A stretch of DNA of 64,000 nt. Origin: Lentilactobacillus kribbianus. GTDB taxonomy: Bacteria; Bacillota; Bacilli; Lactobacillales; Lactobacillaceae. This document shows, piece by piece, positions 47,951 to 58,172 of this stretch. A model generated the notes under the pieces. It was not told the DNA's origin. It saw only the letters and a program-made list of their open reading frames with translations, and searched no databases. Positions within the stretch are counted from its first letter, which is position 1. Each line of letters begins with the position of its first letter. The DNA lies in assembly GCF_013184075.1 (NCBI RefSeq), contig NZ_JABEQQ010000001.1:1-64000 (forward strand). The letters are read 5' to 3'. Position numbers and translations under genes: made by a program.

Positions 47951-48610
47951 CTAAATTGTGTCCGAATCAGTTAATTGGCGTTTCAAGTAACTAACATCGT
48001 TCCATTTTAATAATTTATATGAATTACCATCATCAGTTTCCAAGATGGTGGTGCTAGTATTAGCTAAGCCACCCCGTTTACGTAAATCAGCAATGGGAAT
48101 TCCTAATAGAGCATTAATTTCTGCATTCAAAGCTGCTCCATGACTAACAATTAACACATTAGCATCTGCAGACGAACGATTCACAATTGTTTGAATTCCA
48201 GGAGTCATTCGCTGAATTAGTTCGGGGAAACTTTCACCATTAAGTTGCTGATGCGGATCATAGCGTTCCGGATGATTTCGAAATGCGTCAAATTCTAGCG
48301 GAAATTCTTTTTGCACATCAGCAAACTTCATGCCTTCCATCTTACCAAGATTAAATTCCTCTAATCTACTCATTAATGTTAACGGTACTTCGTAAGGTAG
48401 CTGTTTAATTAAAGTTGTAGCTGTAACACGGGCCCGTTTGATGGGACTGGAATACACATGTTCAAACTTCACATTTTGAAGTGCAGAAGCCAGATCATTA
48501 ATTTCTGTAAAACTACTAGTTAAAAGTGGTGAATCACCACCAGCTCCTTGATATCGTCCTTCCAAGTTCCACTCGGTTTTTCCATGTCGAACAAAATAAA
48601 GTTTCACCAT
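47951..48610 (-). CDS. Histidine phosphatase family protein
   Basis: Phosphoglycerate-mutase-like phosphatase, 219 residues. The catalytic RHG motif is VRHGKTEWN (about 7-15); the second histidine is in VSHGAALNAEINAL. Such small proteins are usually broad phosphatases rather than true glycolytic mutases. ATG 48610 follows AAGGAGGGAAG. It heads the transcript with the TPR and recD2 genes; the gaps are short. Confidence 0.87.
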   Translation of the reverse strand: MVKLYFVRHGKTEWNLEGRYQGAGGDSPLLTSSFTEINDLASALQNVKFEHVYSSPIKRARVTATTLIKQLPYEVPLTLMSRLEEFNLGKMEGMKFADVQKEFPLEFDAFRNHPERYDPHQQLNGESFPELIQRMTPGIQTIVNRSSADANVLIVSHGAALNAEINALLGIPIADLRKRGGLANTSTTILETDDGNSYKLLKWNDVSYLKRQLTDSDTI

Positions 48611-48679
48611 GTGTCTTCCCTCCTTATTCCTCTATATATTATGACAGGTTCATGGACCAAATTCAAAACAATCTCCAAA

Positions 48680-48709
48680 TAAAAAAGACCGACATAAAGC
48701 CGGTCTTTT
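48680..48709 (-). terminator. Terminator after mnmA
   Basis: Stem AAAGACCG / CGGTCTTT with a short loop and TTTTTT tail on the minus strand, just after the mnmA stop. Confidence 0.8.
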
Positions 48710-48717
48710 GAAACAAT

Positions 48718-49857
<1,140 letters not shown>

Positions 49858-49904
49858 TCAATTAGATTCTGGATAAATCTACGAGTGAAGGTCGCAATTT
49901 CCAG

Positions 49905-49951
49905 TAATGACTATGATACAACAATTTACTCAAAAACGCCAATAGTCATTA
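49905..49951 (-). promoter_or_regulatory. Inverted repeat enclosing a candidate mnmA promoter
   Basis: Perfect ten-base arms TAATGACTAT / ATAGTCATTA (49905-49914 and 49942-49951) lie 27 bases apart. On the minus strand a -35-like TTGGCG (49937-49942) and a -10-like TATCAT (49913-49918), 18 bases apart, fit inside. The layout could let a dimeric regulator hold both ends of the promoter; alternatively it is a simple hairpin after the DUF1831 stop codon, but it lacks the T run of a terminator. Confidence 0.4.
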
Positions 49952-49958
49952 TTACGAT

Positions 49959-50309
49959 TTAGTCGTTATCTAAACGAGCCAAAATCTCTCTACTAACTAA
50001 ATTATCCATAATAAAATTATATTGTGTTACACTATCTTCTTTTTTGGGATTATTAAAGATATTAATAGCTTGCAAGCCATTAGCAGTTGTCACCGCCATT
50101 TTAAATTCAGTCATGTCTTTAGAGATAGTAATTTTTAGCAAATCACCCTTGGAATAAGGTGAAGTGGGGTCTAAGCTACGTTCGTAATAAAAATTACCGG
50201 GCTTAGTGGTTTGAAATCCCACATCTTTTAGTGAATAACGTTTAATTTGTGGGTTAATGCCATAAGTATGTTGGTCACCCTTTAAAGTTACTTCTTTGCT
50301 AAATGCCAT
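49959..50309 (-). CDS. DUF1831 family protein
   Basis: Cytosolic protein of 116 residues that I recognise as the lactobacillar DUF1831 family (MAFSKEVTLKGDQHTYGINP). It has no cysteine and no evident active site, so it is unlikely to carry sulfur itself. ATG 50309 starts right after the desulfurase stop codon, with GAGGAGAAG inside the desulfurase end, so the two are translated together. Position suggests a helper of the desulfurase or of thiolation; this is inference, and the family has no established function to my knowledge. Confidence 0.82.
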   Translation of the reverse strand: MAFSKEVTLKGDQHTYGINPQIKRYSLKDVGFQTTKPGNFYYERSLDPTSPYSKGDLLKITISKDMTEFKMAVTTANGLQAINIFNNPKKEDSVTQYNFIMDNLVSREILARLDND

Positions 50310-50311
50310 GA

Positions 50312-51475
50312 TTACTTCTCCTCTTTTTGTTTTAGTCGACTAACGGTCTTTACGATTACATCGATTAATTGATTAACCTCAGCTTCAGTATTGTAACGAC
50401 CAAAGCTAATTCGGATGGATTCACTAATTCTAGGACTACCTTCACCATACATTGCCGTTAATACGTGTGATGGTTCAATACTACCAGCTGTACATGCTGA
50501 ACCACCAGACACAGCAATTCCCGCTAAATCTAAGTTAGTTTGCATGACATAGGTAGAAATTCCCTTCAACCAGATATTTAATACATGATTTAAGTTATCA
50601 GGACAAATTTCACCGTTGATAGCAAAATCAATATTATTTTCTTTTAGTCGATTCACTATTTGTTGTTTAAAGCCATAATACTTGGTTTGACGAGCTTGTT
50701 TTTCAGTAGCAGAAACATCTTTTACTGCTTGAGCGAAACCAGCAATACCGGGAACATTTTCAGTTCCAGCACGTCTTTTTTCCTCTTGTTCGCCACCCTT
50801 AATAAAGCTAGGGAAATTAACACCAGTTCGTTTATACAAAAAGCCCATCATTTTAGGTCCATTCAACTTATGCGCTGAAGTGGATAACATATCAATATGA
50901 TCTCGTTTAACATCAATATCTAATAAGCCATATGCTTGAACTGCATCGGTATGAAACCAAGCTTGATGATCCTTTAAGATTTCACCAATTTCATGAATGG
51001 GCATTACTGAACCAACTTCATTATTACCACTCATGATGGTTACCAAGATGGTATCTGGACGCAATGCTGCTTTAAAATCAGCCAATTTAATATTACCATT
51101 TTCATCTACCGGTAAATAAGTCACTTCAAAGCCCTCATTTTCCTCAAGATATTTTAATGGTTGCAAGATGGCCTGATGTTCAATCGCAGTTGTGATAATG
51201 TGTTTACCTAATTTTTTTCTAGCAATTGCCGTTTGCATGATGGCCGTATTATCACCTTCAGTGCCCCCACTGGTAAAGACAATTTCGTCGGGATCAGCAT
51301 TAATACTCTTAGCAATTATCGTCCGTGAATCTTCTAGTAACGTGTGTGATTCGCGTCCTAATGCATATAAAGTGGATGCATTACCATAGACATTTTTAAA
51401 CTTATCCAGCATCACTTCATAAACTGAGTCAGAAACTCTCGTGGTAGCTGCATTATCAAAATAGATCTCGTTCAA
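50312..51475 (-). CDS. Cysteine desulfurase (NifS/IscS family)
   Basis: PLP enzyme that takes sulfur from cysteine as a protein persulfide. 387 residues. The PLP lysine is in SAHKLNGPKM (about residue 200), and the catalytic cysteine loop is GGSACTAGS (about 325). The gene order with mnmA makes it the counterpart of B. subtilis YrvO, dedicated to tRNA thiolation. The start is TTG 51475, set by GGAGTGAATTAGG. There is no iron-sulfur scaffold gene nearby. Confidence 0.94.
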   Translation of the reverse strand: MNEIYFDNAATTRVSDSVYEVMLDKFKNVYGNASTLYALGRESHTLLEDSRTIIAKSINADPDEIVFTSGGTEGDNTAIMQTAIARKKLGKHIITTAIEHQAILQPLKYLEENEGFEVTYLPVDENGNIKLADFKAALRPDTILVTIMSGNNEVGSVMPIHEIGEILKDHQAWFHTDAVQAYGLLDIDVKRDHIDMLSTSAHKLNGPKMMGFLYKRTGVNFPSFIKGGEQEEKRRAGTENVPGIAGFAQAVKDVSATEKQARQTKYYGFKQQIVNRLKENNIDFAINGEICPDNLNHVLNIWLKGISTYVMQTNLDLAGIAVSGGSACTAGSIEPSHVLTAMYGEGSPRISESIRISFGRYNTEAEVNQLIDVIVKTVSRLKQKEEK

Positions 51476-51492
51476 CCTAATTCACTCCAATA

Positions 51493-52182
51493 TTAGTTTG
51501 CCTGAAAGAAATTCAATAACATTGCTGCAGATTTTTTACCAGCAGCAATAATAAAATCATCAAAATTATTGTTAGCATCTTCATCGCCAACATCTGACAT
51601 CGCCCGAATGACTACGTATGGTACATCAAAATCATAGGCTACTTGGCCAATAGCGGCTCCTTCCATTTCAACGCATAAAGCATCTGGAAAATTAGTTTTA
51701 ATGGTTGCAATTACATCAGAACTAGCCACAAATTGGTCACCTGACACGATCAAACCAGAATGGGTTTCTAACTTAGCTGCCTCAGCTGCTTTGGTAATGG
51801 CTTCTTCTAAACTACGAGCAGCGGGAAAACGAGCGGGACAGTTAGGTAATTGTCCAATTTCATAGCCAGCGGCTGTAACGTCAACATCATGATATGCCGT
51901 TTCAGTAGAAATAACGACATCCCCAATTTCTAAATCTGTTCCAATTCCACCAGCCGAACCAGTATTAATTAGGTAATCAACAGCAAAGGTAGTAATTAAT
52001 AATGCTGCGGTAATTCCTGCTTGTACTTTACCAATTCCTGATTTAACTAACACCACATCGCTGCCTTCGATTTGACCTTCAAAAAATTCTATTGCACCAA
52101 TTTTATGGGTAGTTTCATTTTGTAAGTTATCTTTTAAGATTGCGATTTCTTCGTCCATCGCACAAATAATTCCGTATTTCAT
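51493..52182 (-). CDS. mtnN: 5'-methylthioadenosine/S-adenosylhomocysteine nucleosidase
   Basis: Cleaves adenine from methylthioadenosine and S-adenosylhomocysteine, recycling methyl-cycle products and, with LuxS, leading to AI-2. 229 residues. Active-site segments are CAMDEEI (about 7-13), SGDQF, VEMEGAA and RAMSDVGD, all intact. ATG 52182 follows AAGGAGA. It is 17 bases upstream of the desulfurase. Confidence 0.97.
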   Translation of the reverse strand: MKYGIICAMDEEIAILKDNLQNETTHKIGAIEFFEGQIEGSDVVLVKSGIGKVQAGITAALLITTFAVDYLINTGSAGGIGTDLEIGDVVISTETAYHDVDVTAAGYEIGQLPNCPARFPAARSLEEAITKAAEAAKLETHSGLIVSGDQFVASSDVIATIKTNFPDALCVEMEGAAIGQVAYDFDVPYVVIRAMSDVGDEDANNNFDDFIIAAGKKSAAMLLNFFQAN

Positions 52183-52193
52183 TTGAAATCTCC

Positions 52194-52499
52194 TTAATTA
52201 ACAAAAAACAAGACTAAATAAACAATTACGATTAATATAATCAACGCTAAAATAGTCCAATTAAGTTTTTTTCTAGTTTGTTGCCACTTTTCCGTCTGCG
52301 GATTAGCAGACTGGCGACTTGCTGTTGGTTGTTCATCCTGATCGGATTGAGAGCGTCTAGTCTGATGAGTTTTAGCATAGTCTCGTTCAACTTGGACACG
52401 CTTTTTATCCCGTTCCTGAAATTCTTTATCAGCCTGTTGCTGTTGCTTACGATACTCTTCACGAGTTAATGTTTGCTTTTCATCTTCGTTTTCAGGCAC
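52194..52499 (-). CDS. Small C-tail-anchored membrane protein of unknown function (101 aa)
   Basis: Highly charged, Gln/Arg/Lys/Glu-rich N-terminal part of about 75 residues, probably a coiled coil or disordered, and one C-terminal hydrophobic helix (about 79-99) ending VLFFVN. No enzyme motif. The start is GTG 52499, set by AGGTGAAAA. It lies between the NUDIX gene and mtnN with gaps of about ten bases, and similar small proteins occur in this place in other lactobacilli as I recall. Function unknown. Confidence 0.75.
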   Translation of the reverse strand: MPENEDEKQTLTREEYRKQQQQADKEFQERDKKRVQVERDYAKTHQTRRSQSDQDEQPTASRQSANPQTEKWQQTRKKLNWTILALIILIVIVYLVLFFVN

Positions 52500-52509
52500 A
52501 GCTTTTCAC

Positions 52510-53052
52510 CTACTTTGTTTTAAGTTGCCAGTACCAAATGGCCATAATCGTCTTTGCATCTTCGATTTCGCCACTTTTAACCATGGCCATCGCTTCTGGT
52601 AAAGTTTTGGCTTGAATTTCTAAAAACTCTCCTTGATCTCGTGGTAATTCACTGGAAACAGGAGTTAATCCAGTAGCTAAATATAATTCCATATATTCAT
52701 CAGTAAAACCAACAGAAGAATAAAATCCAGTAATTCGTTCCACTTGTTCAGCACGATACCTGGTTTCTTCATTTAGTTCTCGCACCACTGCATCTTTAAA
52801 ATTAGCATCCCGGCGATCTAATTTACCAGCTGGTATTTCAATCGTAGTCGCCTTAATCGGTGCTCGCCATTGTTTTTCTAAGATAATTTTGTTATCAGTA
52901 GTGATTGCTAAAATACCAACTGCATTAGCATGATGAACAATTTCTCGGTGAGCAGTGTCTTTATCAGGTAATTCTACTAATTGCCGCTCTACGTCAATAA
53001 TTGCACCATTATAGATTGGCTCTGATTTTAATACTTTTTCTTCAAACTCCAT
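52510..53052 (-). CDS. nudF: NUDIX hydrolase, probable ADP-ribose pyrophosphatase
   Basis: Splits ADP-ribose to AMP and ribose-5-phosphate. 180 residues. The NUDIX box reads GKLDRRDANFKDAVV followed by RELNEET; the metal-binding REL-EE core is intact. The box has one more residue than the classic pattern, and arginine stands in place of the glycine after EET, as I recall for other lactobacillar members. The N-terminal beta domain supports the ADP-ribose class. ATG 53052. It leads the nudF-membrane protein-mtnN-desulfurase group. Confidence 0.88.
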   Translation of the reverse strand: MEFEEKVLKSEPIYNGAIIDVERQLVELPDKDTAHREIVHHANAVGILAITTDNKIILEKQWRAPIKATTIEIPAGKLDRRDANFKDAVVRELNEETRYRAEQVERITGFYSSVGFTDEYMELYLATGLTPVSSELPRDQGEFLEIQAKTLPEAMAMVKSGEIEDAKTIMAIWYWQLKTK

Positions 53053-53121
53053 TTTTTCACATCCAAATCAACTAGATAGACCTATTTTACCGGTCTTGTC
53101 CTCGCTTTGCAATTTTGCTTG

Positions 53122-53319
53122 TTAATCCACAAACTCTACTTTAGCTGCCTGTGGTCCTTTTTGCCCAGTTACAACCACGTACTGTACTACTTGTCCGGGA
53201 ACAATATCACCACTGGAGACAACTGCCGTTTTAAAAAAGAATAGGTCGTCTCCACTAGTTTGTTCAATAAACCCAAACGCATTTTTATCACTATAAGACT
53301 TAATTTGTCCCTTTAACAT
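53122..53319 (-). CDS. Divergent cold-shock-domain protein
   Basis: 65 residues, the size of a cold-shock protein. The RNP-1-like segment NAFGFIEQ and RNP-2-like LFFFKTAV are in the expected places, but the usual W-F and HF residues of CspA-type proteins are altered (SYSDKN and FFFK), so nucleic acid binding may be weaker or of different specificity. The start MLKGQIKSY corresponds to the usual strand 1. ATG 53319 follows GGAGAAAA. It lies downstream of ileS beyond a hairpin. Confidence 0.8.
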   Translation of the reverse strand: MLKGQIKSYSDKNAFGFIEQTSGDDLFFFKTAVVSSGDIVPGQVVQYVVVTGQKGPQAAKVEFVD

Positions 53320-53338
53320 AAATATTTTCTCCTATCGA

Positions 53339-53370
53339 AATAACTCCCATGGAGTCCCATGAGAGTTATT
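53339..53370 (-). terminator. Hairpin after ileS, possible terminator
   Basis: A 14-base stem AATAACTCTCATGG / CCATGGGAGTTATT (one G-T pair) with a four-base loop. Only a short T stretch follows, so termination may be partial and the cold-shock gene may be reached by read-through. Confidence 0.55.
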
Positions 53371-53378
53371 AATTACTA

Positions 53379-56180
53379 TTATTTTTCTTCGAAACCTTCA
53401 GTAGCTGTTTCTGGGAAATTAGTTCGTACAATTTGGGCACATGATGCACAGAAAGTTGGATAATCTGAATCACTGCCTACATCTTCACGAATTAAACGAC
53501 AACGTTCACAAGTATCACCAGTAGCGTGAGTTACTTTAATGGCCAATTCATCACCAAATGATTCTGCTTCACTAGCACTGGCAATATCTTCAATACTTAA
53601 AGCTGATACCATTAATACTGTAGGTAAATCAGCGTGGAGACTAGCCAACATATCTCTAGTTTTTTCATCAGCATATAAAGTTAATGCTGCTTCTGAAGAT
53701 TTACCAATAATCTTATTATCACGAGCAGTTTCCATAGCCTTTAAAACATCACTTCTAAGGTCTAAGAATTCTTGCCATTTGCTCAAAATCATTGCTTCAT
53801 CAGTAAAATGAGCCACCGTTGGCATTTCAGTTAACTGAACAAATTCTTCGGGTTCATTTAAGAAGCTCCAAATTTCTTCCGTAGTGTGTGGCAAAATTGG
53901 TGTCATTAATTTAGTCAACCCGACCACCATTTCATACATAACTGTTTGCATAGAACGACGTTTATGCCCATCTTCGGCGTCAATATAAACAACATCCTTA
54001 GCAAAATCCAAATAAAAGGCTGACAAGTCATTAGTAATAAAGCTAATGAGTCGCTTGTTAAGTTCCAAGAAGTTGTATTGATTATAAAGTGTTAAGGCTT
54101 CTTCTAGGAATTGATTCCAACGAACTAGCATATATTGATCAACTGCTTCTAATTGATCAAAGGTTAATGCATTGTCCTTAGGTTCAAAATCACTAGTATT
54201 AGCAAGTAAGTAACGCATTGTGTTTCGAATCTTCTTATACATATCTGAAACTTTAGTAAAGCTTTCCATTGAAACCCGCACATCAGCAGATGTATCAACA
54301 GAAGTAACCCAAAGTCGGACAATTTCTGCTCCCATTTGTTTGATAACATCTTCTGGGGCAATGGTATTACCAAGAGACTTACTCATCTTATGACCTTTAC
54401 CATCTAAGGTAAATCCTTGAGAAATAACTTCCTTGTATGGGGCATGACCAGAAACGGCCACACTAGTAATTAAACTAGAGTTAAACCAACCACGATATTG
54501 ATCAGATCCTTCTAATTCCAAATCGGCTGGATAAGTTAAGTAGTCTCGTTGAGCTAATACTCCTTGATGTGAAGTACCAGAATCAAACCAAACATCCATA
54601 ATGTCATTTTCTTTAGTAAATTCACCATTAGGAGAATGTTCACTAGTAAAGCCATCTGGCAGTAATTCCTTAGCCGTTTTTTCAAACCAAATATCTGAAC
54701 CGTGTTCGGCAAACAATTGAGCGACATGTTCAATGGTTTCTGGTGTGATGATTGGCGTGCCATCTTCTGCGTAGAAAATTGGCAATGGTACTCCCCAAAC
54801 TCGTTGACGAGAAATAACCCAGTCACCACGATCTTTAATCATATTAGAAAGACGATGATTCCCCCATTCTGGATGGAACTTAACATCTTTTAATGATTCC
54901 AAAATTGGTTCTTTAATTTTATCAACTGAAGCAAACCATTGTGGCGTTGCCCGGAAAATAATTGGTTTTTTAGTCCGCCAATCAAATGGGTAGCTGTGTT
55001 CATAAGGCATGTAATCTAGTAAAGCTCCTGAAGCTTTTAACTTATCTAGCGCTACTTGATTAGCGTCTTCATAAAAGACTCCCGCAAAGTCAGGACCAGC
55101 TTCTTCAGTTAAATAACCGCGCTCATCAACTGGTGCAAAAATTGGCAAGTTGTATTTACGACCAATATTATAATCATCTTCACCAAAACCAGGTGCAGTA
55201 TGAACCAAACCAGTTCCGGCATCCAAAGTAACGTAATTAGCTAACATTGTAACTAATTTACGAGATTCATCAAATGGATGTTGGGCAATCACGTTTTCAA
55301 GTTCACGACCACGCACTTCTTTAACCGTCTTAAAATCAGTCCAACCAAAACGTTCAGCATCTTTATTTAATAATTCAGTAGCAATGACAAACTGACGTTC
55401 ATCGCCGGCTACTTGAACAACCGAATAATTATATTGTGGGTTAACCGCAATACCCTCTGAACCAGGAATGGTCCATGGAGTTGTTGTCCAAACCACCATG
55501 TAGGTATTATCGTTATCCAATATACCCTTACCATCAATCACTTTTTCACCATAAAAGGCAGATGGTGACGTAACATCATGATATTCTACTTCGGCTTCAG
55601 CCAAAGCAGATTCAGATGACCATGACCAATAAATTGGTTTTTGTCCGCGATAAATTAAGCCTTGATCCGCCATAGCACCAAAAGCTCTAATTTGAGCAGC
55701 TTCAAAATCATGGTTCAAGGTCAAATATGGATTATCCCATTCAGCTGCAATTCCTAACCGCATAAATTCTTTCTTCTGCTTATCAACTTGTTCTAGGGCA
55801 TAGTCATGACATAACTTTCGAAATTCATTAGTTGACATTTCTTTTCGGTTATAACCAGCCTTAGTTAATTGTTGTTCAATTGGTAAGCCATGAGTATCCC
55901 ATCCAGGTACAAATGGTGATCTAAATCCAGACATTGACTTAAAGCGCACAATGATATCTTTAGAAATCTTATTCATTGCATGCCCCATATGAATATCACC
56001 ATTAGCGTATGGAGGGCCATCATGTAAAACAAATGATGGTTTACCTTCATTTAATTTTTGTCGTTGTTCATACAACTTATTTTCGCGCCAAATCTGTTCA
56101 CGTTCGCCTTCTTTGACCGGCAAATTACCGCGCATTTTAAACTTAGTTTTACCTAAATTTAACGTGTCTTTTACTCGCAT
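53379..56180 (-). CDS. ileS: Isoleucyl-tRNA synthetase
   Basis: Charges tRNA-Ile. 933 residues from ATG 56180, which follows GAAAGGATG; the 22 codons upstream in the same frame are the T-box antiterminator/terminator and are not protein. The HIGH-type motif HMGH is at residues 64-67, KMSKS is in the second half, and the editing domain is complete. The C-terminal zinc site has CERCR and CASC. The class I enzyme of the ile1 type is common in Firmicutes. It follows divIVA as in Bacillus and is controlled by a T-box. Confidence 0.97.
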   Translation of the reverse strand: MRVKDTLNLGKTKFKMRGNLPVKEGEREQIWRENKLYEQRQKLNEGKPSFVLHDGPPYANGDIHMGHAMNKISKDIIVRFKSMSGFRSPFVPGWDTHGLPIEQQLTKAGYNRKEMSTNEFRKLCHDYALEQVDKQKKEFMRLGIAAEWDNPYLTLNHDFEAAQIRAFGAMADQGLIYRGQKPIYWSWSSESALAEAEVEYHDVTSPSAFYGEKVIDGKGILDNDNTYMVVWTTTPWTIPGSEGIAVNPQYNYSVVQVAGDERQFVIATELLNKDAERFGWTDFKTVKEVRGRELENVIAQHPFDESRKLVTMLANYVTLDAGTGLVHTAPGFGEDDYNIGRKYNLPIFAPVDERGYLTEEAGPDFAGVFYEDANQVALDKLKASGALLDYMPYEHSYPFDWRTKKPIIFRATPQWFASVDKIKEPILESLKDVKFHPEWGNHRLSNMIKDRGDWVISRQRVWGVPLPIFYAEDGTPIITPETIEHVAQLFAEHGSDIWFEKTAKELLPDGFTSEHSPNGEFTKENDIMDVWFDSGTSHQGVLAQRDYLTYPADLELEGSDQYRGWFNSSLITSVAVSGHAPYKEVISQGFTLDGKGHKMSKSLGNTIAPEDVIKQMGAEIVRLWVTSVDTSADVRVSMESFTKVSDMYKKIRNTMRYLLANTSDFEPKDNALTFDQLEAVDQYMLVRWNQFLEEALTLYNQYNFLELNKRLISFITNDLSAFYLDFAKDVVYIDAEDGHKRRSMQTVMYEMVVGLTKLMTPILPHTTEEIWSFLNEPEEFVQLTEMPTVAHFTDEAMILSKWQEFLDLRSDVLKAMETARDNKIIGKSSEAALTLYADEKTRDMLASLHADLPTVLMVSALSIEDIASASEAESFGDELAIKVTHATGDTCERCRLIREDVGSDSDYPTFCASCAQIVRTNFPETATEGFEEK

Positions 56181-56189
56181 ATTAACATC

Positions 56190-56365
56190 CTTTCTAATAA
56201 AAAAAGGCCCCGTCACAAGGGACGAAGTCTTCGTGGTACCACCCAATTTTAGAATTTAGAAATTCTCTCGTTAAATAGATTTATACTGAGCTGATAGCAA
56301 TTTAATCGTTAACTACTAGTCTTTCACCATCACTAGCTCGCTTAAGTCATAATTAAACTGTTGTT
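56190..56365 (-). promoter_or_regulatory. T-box riboswitch of ileS
   Basis: On the minus strand the T-box sequence GGGTGGTACCACG is at 56244-56232, followed by a terminator stem CTTCGTC / GACGGGG (56227-56208) and seven T. A compact Stem I can be drawn: base CAGTTTAAT / ATTAAATTG (56360-56352 with 56306-56298) and apical hairpin CTAGT/ACTAG with a GATGGTGAAAG-type loop. An ATT triplet (56306-56304) lies about where a specifier for isoleucine would be expected; the alignment is by eye only. Uncharged tRNA-Ile would promote read-through into ileS. Confidence 0.88.
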
Positions 56366-56383
56366 GTTCTCAAAATCTGTATA

Positions 56384-57058
56384 TTATTTTTGTTCATCAT
56401 CTGGATAAATAATAACCGTTTCAGCATTATTATTTACCGCTGGAGTGTCTTCAACTAAATCAGCAGCTGAAGCATCACTTTCGTCTGATTTTACGCCACC
56501 ATCTTTTTGGTTGTCAAGAGAAGATACTACGTTTTCGATTTCTTCATAGTCAGCAGTTGGTGCTTCATCTAGAAGTTTATCCCATTCAGATGCTTTAATA
56601 ACTTCTAACTGACTTTCCAACATAACTTGAAGTCTTTGCCGAAAAACACGCGTATTTTTCTTCAAGTCATCAGTTTCAACAGCTAATTTTTTAGCCTTCT
56701 TTGATGTTTCTTGAACAATACGGTTAGCCTTTTCGTTAGCAGCATTCACAATATCAGAAGCTTGTTTTTGCGCCTCTTTATTAGTAATTTCGGCTTCTTT
56801 TTTAGAATTAGATTTAACCTTATCAGCTGCTTCTTGAGCAACGATAATTGATTGGTTGAGTGAATCTTTCAAATCATTAAAATACTTTAATTTGTCTTCT
56901 GATTCATTTAACTTACTGTTTAAATCTTTATTTTCTTGTAAAACGATTTGATAGTCCTTAATAATTTGGTCTAAAAAATCATTAACTTCATCCACGCTAT
57001 ATCCGCGCATTTTTTGCGAAAATTCTTTATTGTGAATGTCTTGTGGACTTAATACCAT
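56384..57058 (-). CDS. divIVA: Cell division protein DivIVA
   Basis: Coiled-coil protein that binds curved membrane at poles and septum. 224 residues. The N-terminal lipid-binding segment is DIHNKEFSQKMRGYSVDEV, followed by long heptad coiled coils to about residue 150 and a disordered acidic tail rich in Asp, Ser and Ala. ATG 57058 follows AGGAGG. It ends the division cluster, and the ileS T-box begins within 30 bases of its stop. Confidence 0.95.
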   Translation of the reverse strand: MVLSPQDIHNKEFSQKMRGYSVDEVNDFLDQIIKDYQIVLQENKDLNSKLNESEDKLKYFNDLKDSLNQSIIVAQEAADKVKSNSKKEAEITNKEAQKQASDIVNAANEKANRIVQETSKKAKKLAVETDDLKKNTRVFRQRLQVMLESQLEVIKASEWDKLLDEAPTADYEEIENVVSSLDNQKDGGVKSDESDASAADLVEDTPAVNNNAETVIIYPDDEQK

Positions 57059-57069
57059 TTCTAATCCTC

Positions 57070-57858
57070 CTATTTATTGGGCTTTATTAGTTTTAATTCT
57101 AATCTAATTTTATCTTTTTTGGTAACCCCATTGATTGCGGTAATTATAGAGCGACCAAACCCACGAACCGAAATCACGTCATGAATCGCCAGCTCATAAT
57201 CAGGATGCGTATTTTCAGTCCAGTTTACCTTCACCATACCGCCATCAACTAATTCTTTCGCATGATGACGAGAGATATGAAAGCTTTCAGAAATCACGGC
57301 ATCTAATCGGAGTGACGCCACTGTAGTGTTAGTCGTTTCAAACTCTTCTCGAGGCTCTAATAATTGGTCTGGGTTCAATTCTTTTAATCGAACCTTCGTG
57401 CGACCAATATGATCAATTTGAGTTTTGATATAATCGGCCATTTCTTGCTTAACGATGAATTCCCAATTAGAACCATCGGTAATAATATCGCCAATGACAT
57501 CTCGATCGATACCACTACCCATCAAAGTTCCTAAAATTTGACCATGCGTTAGAGTGGCAAATTTTTGGGGATAATCAATCAAAAAAGCGGTAAGTAAAAA
57601 GTCAGATGGAACCGGTTCATAATAATCAGGATAAATTAAGACCCGTTTCATCTCACTATCAGAATTACCGCCATTCATTTCCAGTTGAACGGAATCATAC
57701 CGATTGGCAATCGTGGTAACGATATATTGTTGCCGCGGATTTAAAAAATTAGTCAACATCGGACGATATTCATTTTCCACTCGCCCCACTAAGTCGTCAA
57801 TACTTTCTAAAAATGAAAGTTCATCATGGCGATAGTGTTGTTCAATATTTTCATTCAA
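57070..57858 (-). CDS. ylmH: YlmH family S4-domain RNA-binding protein
   Basis: 262 residues. A C-terminal S4 domain (about 180-240, containing RLDAVISESFHISRHHAKELVDGG) follows a YlmH-specific N-terminal region. YlmH homologues bind ribosomal particles and have been linked to ribosome quality control in B. subtilis. The start is TTG 57858, with AAGG about 12 bases upstream, so the exact start is uncertain. The order sepF-yggT-ylmH-divIVA is conserved in Firmicutes. Confidence 0.92.
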   Translation of the reverse strand: MNENIEQHYRHDELSFLESIDDLVGRVENEYRPMLTNFLNPRQQYIVTTIANRYDSVQLEMNGGNSDSEMKRVLIYPDYYEPVPSDFLLTAFLIDYPQKFATLTHGQILGTLMGSGIDRDVIGDIITDGSNWEFIVKQEMADYIKTQIDHIGRTKVRLKELNPDQLLEPREEFETTNTTVASLRLDAVISESFHISRHHAKELVDGGMVKVNWTENTHPDYELAIHDVISVRGFGRSIITAINGVTKKDKIRLELKLIKPNK

Positions 57859-57882
57859 TCTTAGCCATCAGCCTTTCTTGTT

Positions 57883-58161
57883 TTACAAATGATTGTTGAT
57901 CAAAATGCCTAAAAAGATGATTCCACGTTGAACAAACGTCAACACAATTAAGGCAACAATCGGTGCAAAACTAACCATACCAACTCGAGCAAAATCAAAT
58001 AATTGTTCAAACGGTTCGACAATGCGACCTAAAAGTCTTCCCAGTGTCGATTGATAGGCTCCGGGTAGCCAGCTTAAAAGCGCATAAATCACAATGGCGA
58101 ACATATAAACATCAATGGCTTTTGTTGCCAGCCACACGATAAAATTTACCATCTCGATCAA
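57883..58161 (-). CDS. YggT family membrane protein
   Basis: 92 residues with two hydrophobic segments (about 10-28 and 65-88), separated by the conserved block LSWLPGAYQSTLGRLLGRIVEPF. Members are conserved in the division cluster between sepF and ylmH; a role in membrane or division organisation is suspected but not proven. TTG 58161 has AGGGGG at seven bases; the in-frame ATG at 58152 is an alternative. Confidence 0.9.
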   Translation of the reverse strand: MIEMVNFIVWLATKAIDVYMFAIVIYALLSWLPGAYQSTLGRLLGRIVEPFEQLFDFARVGMVSFAPIVALIVLTFVQRGIIFLGILINNHL

Positions 58162-58172
58162 TTAAGTTCCCC

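Noticed and set aside
56181-56246. N-terminal extension of IleS by 22 residues
   Set aside because: The bases are the T-box antiterminator and terminator; the ATG at 56180 has a proper binding site and the family start.
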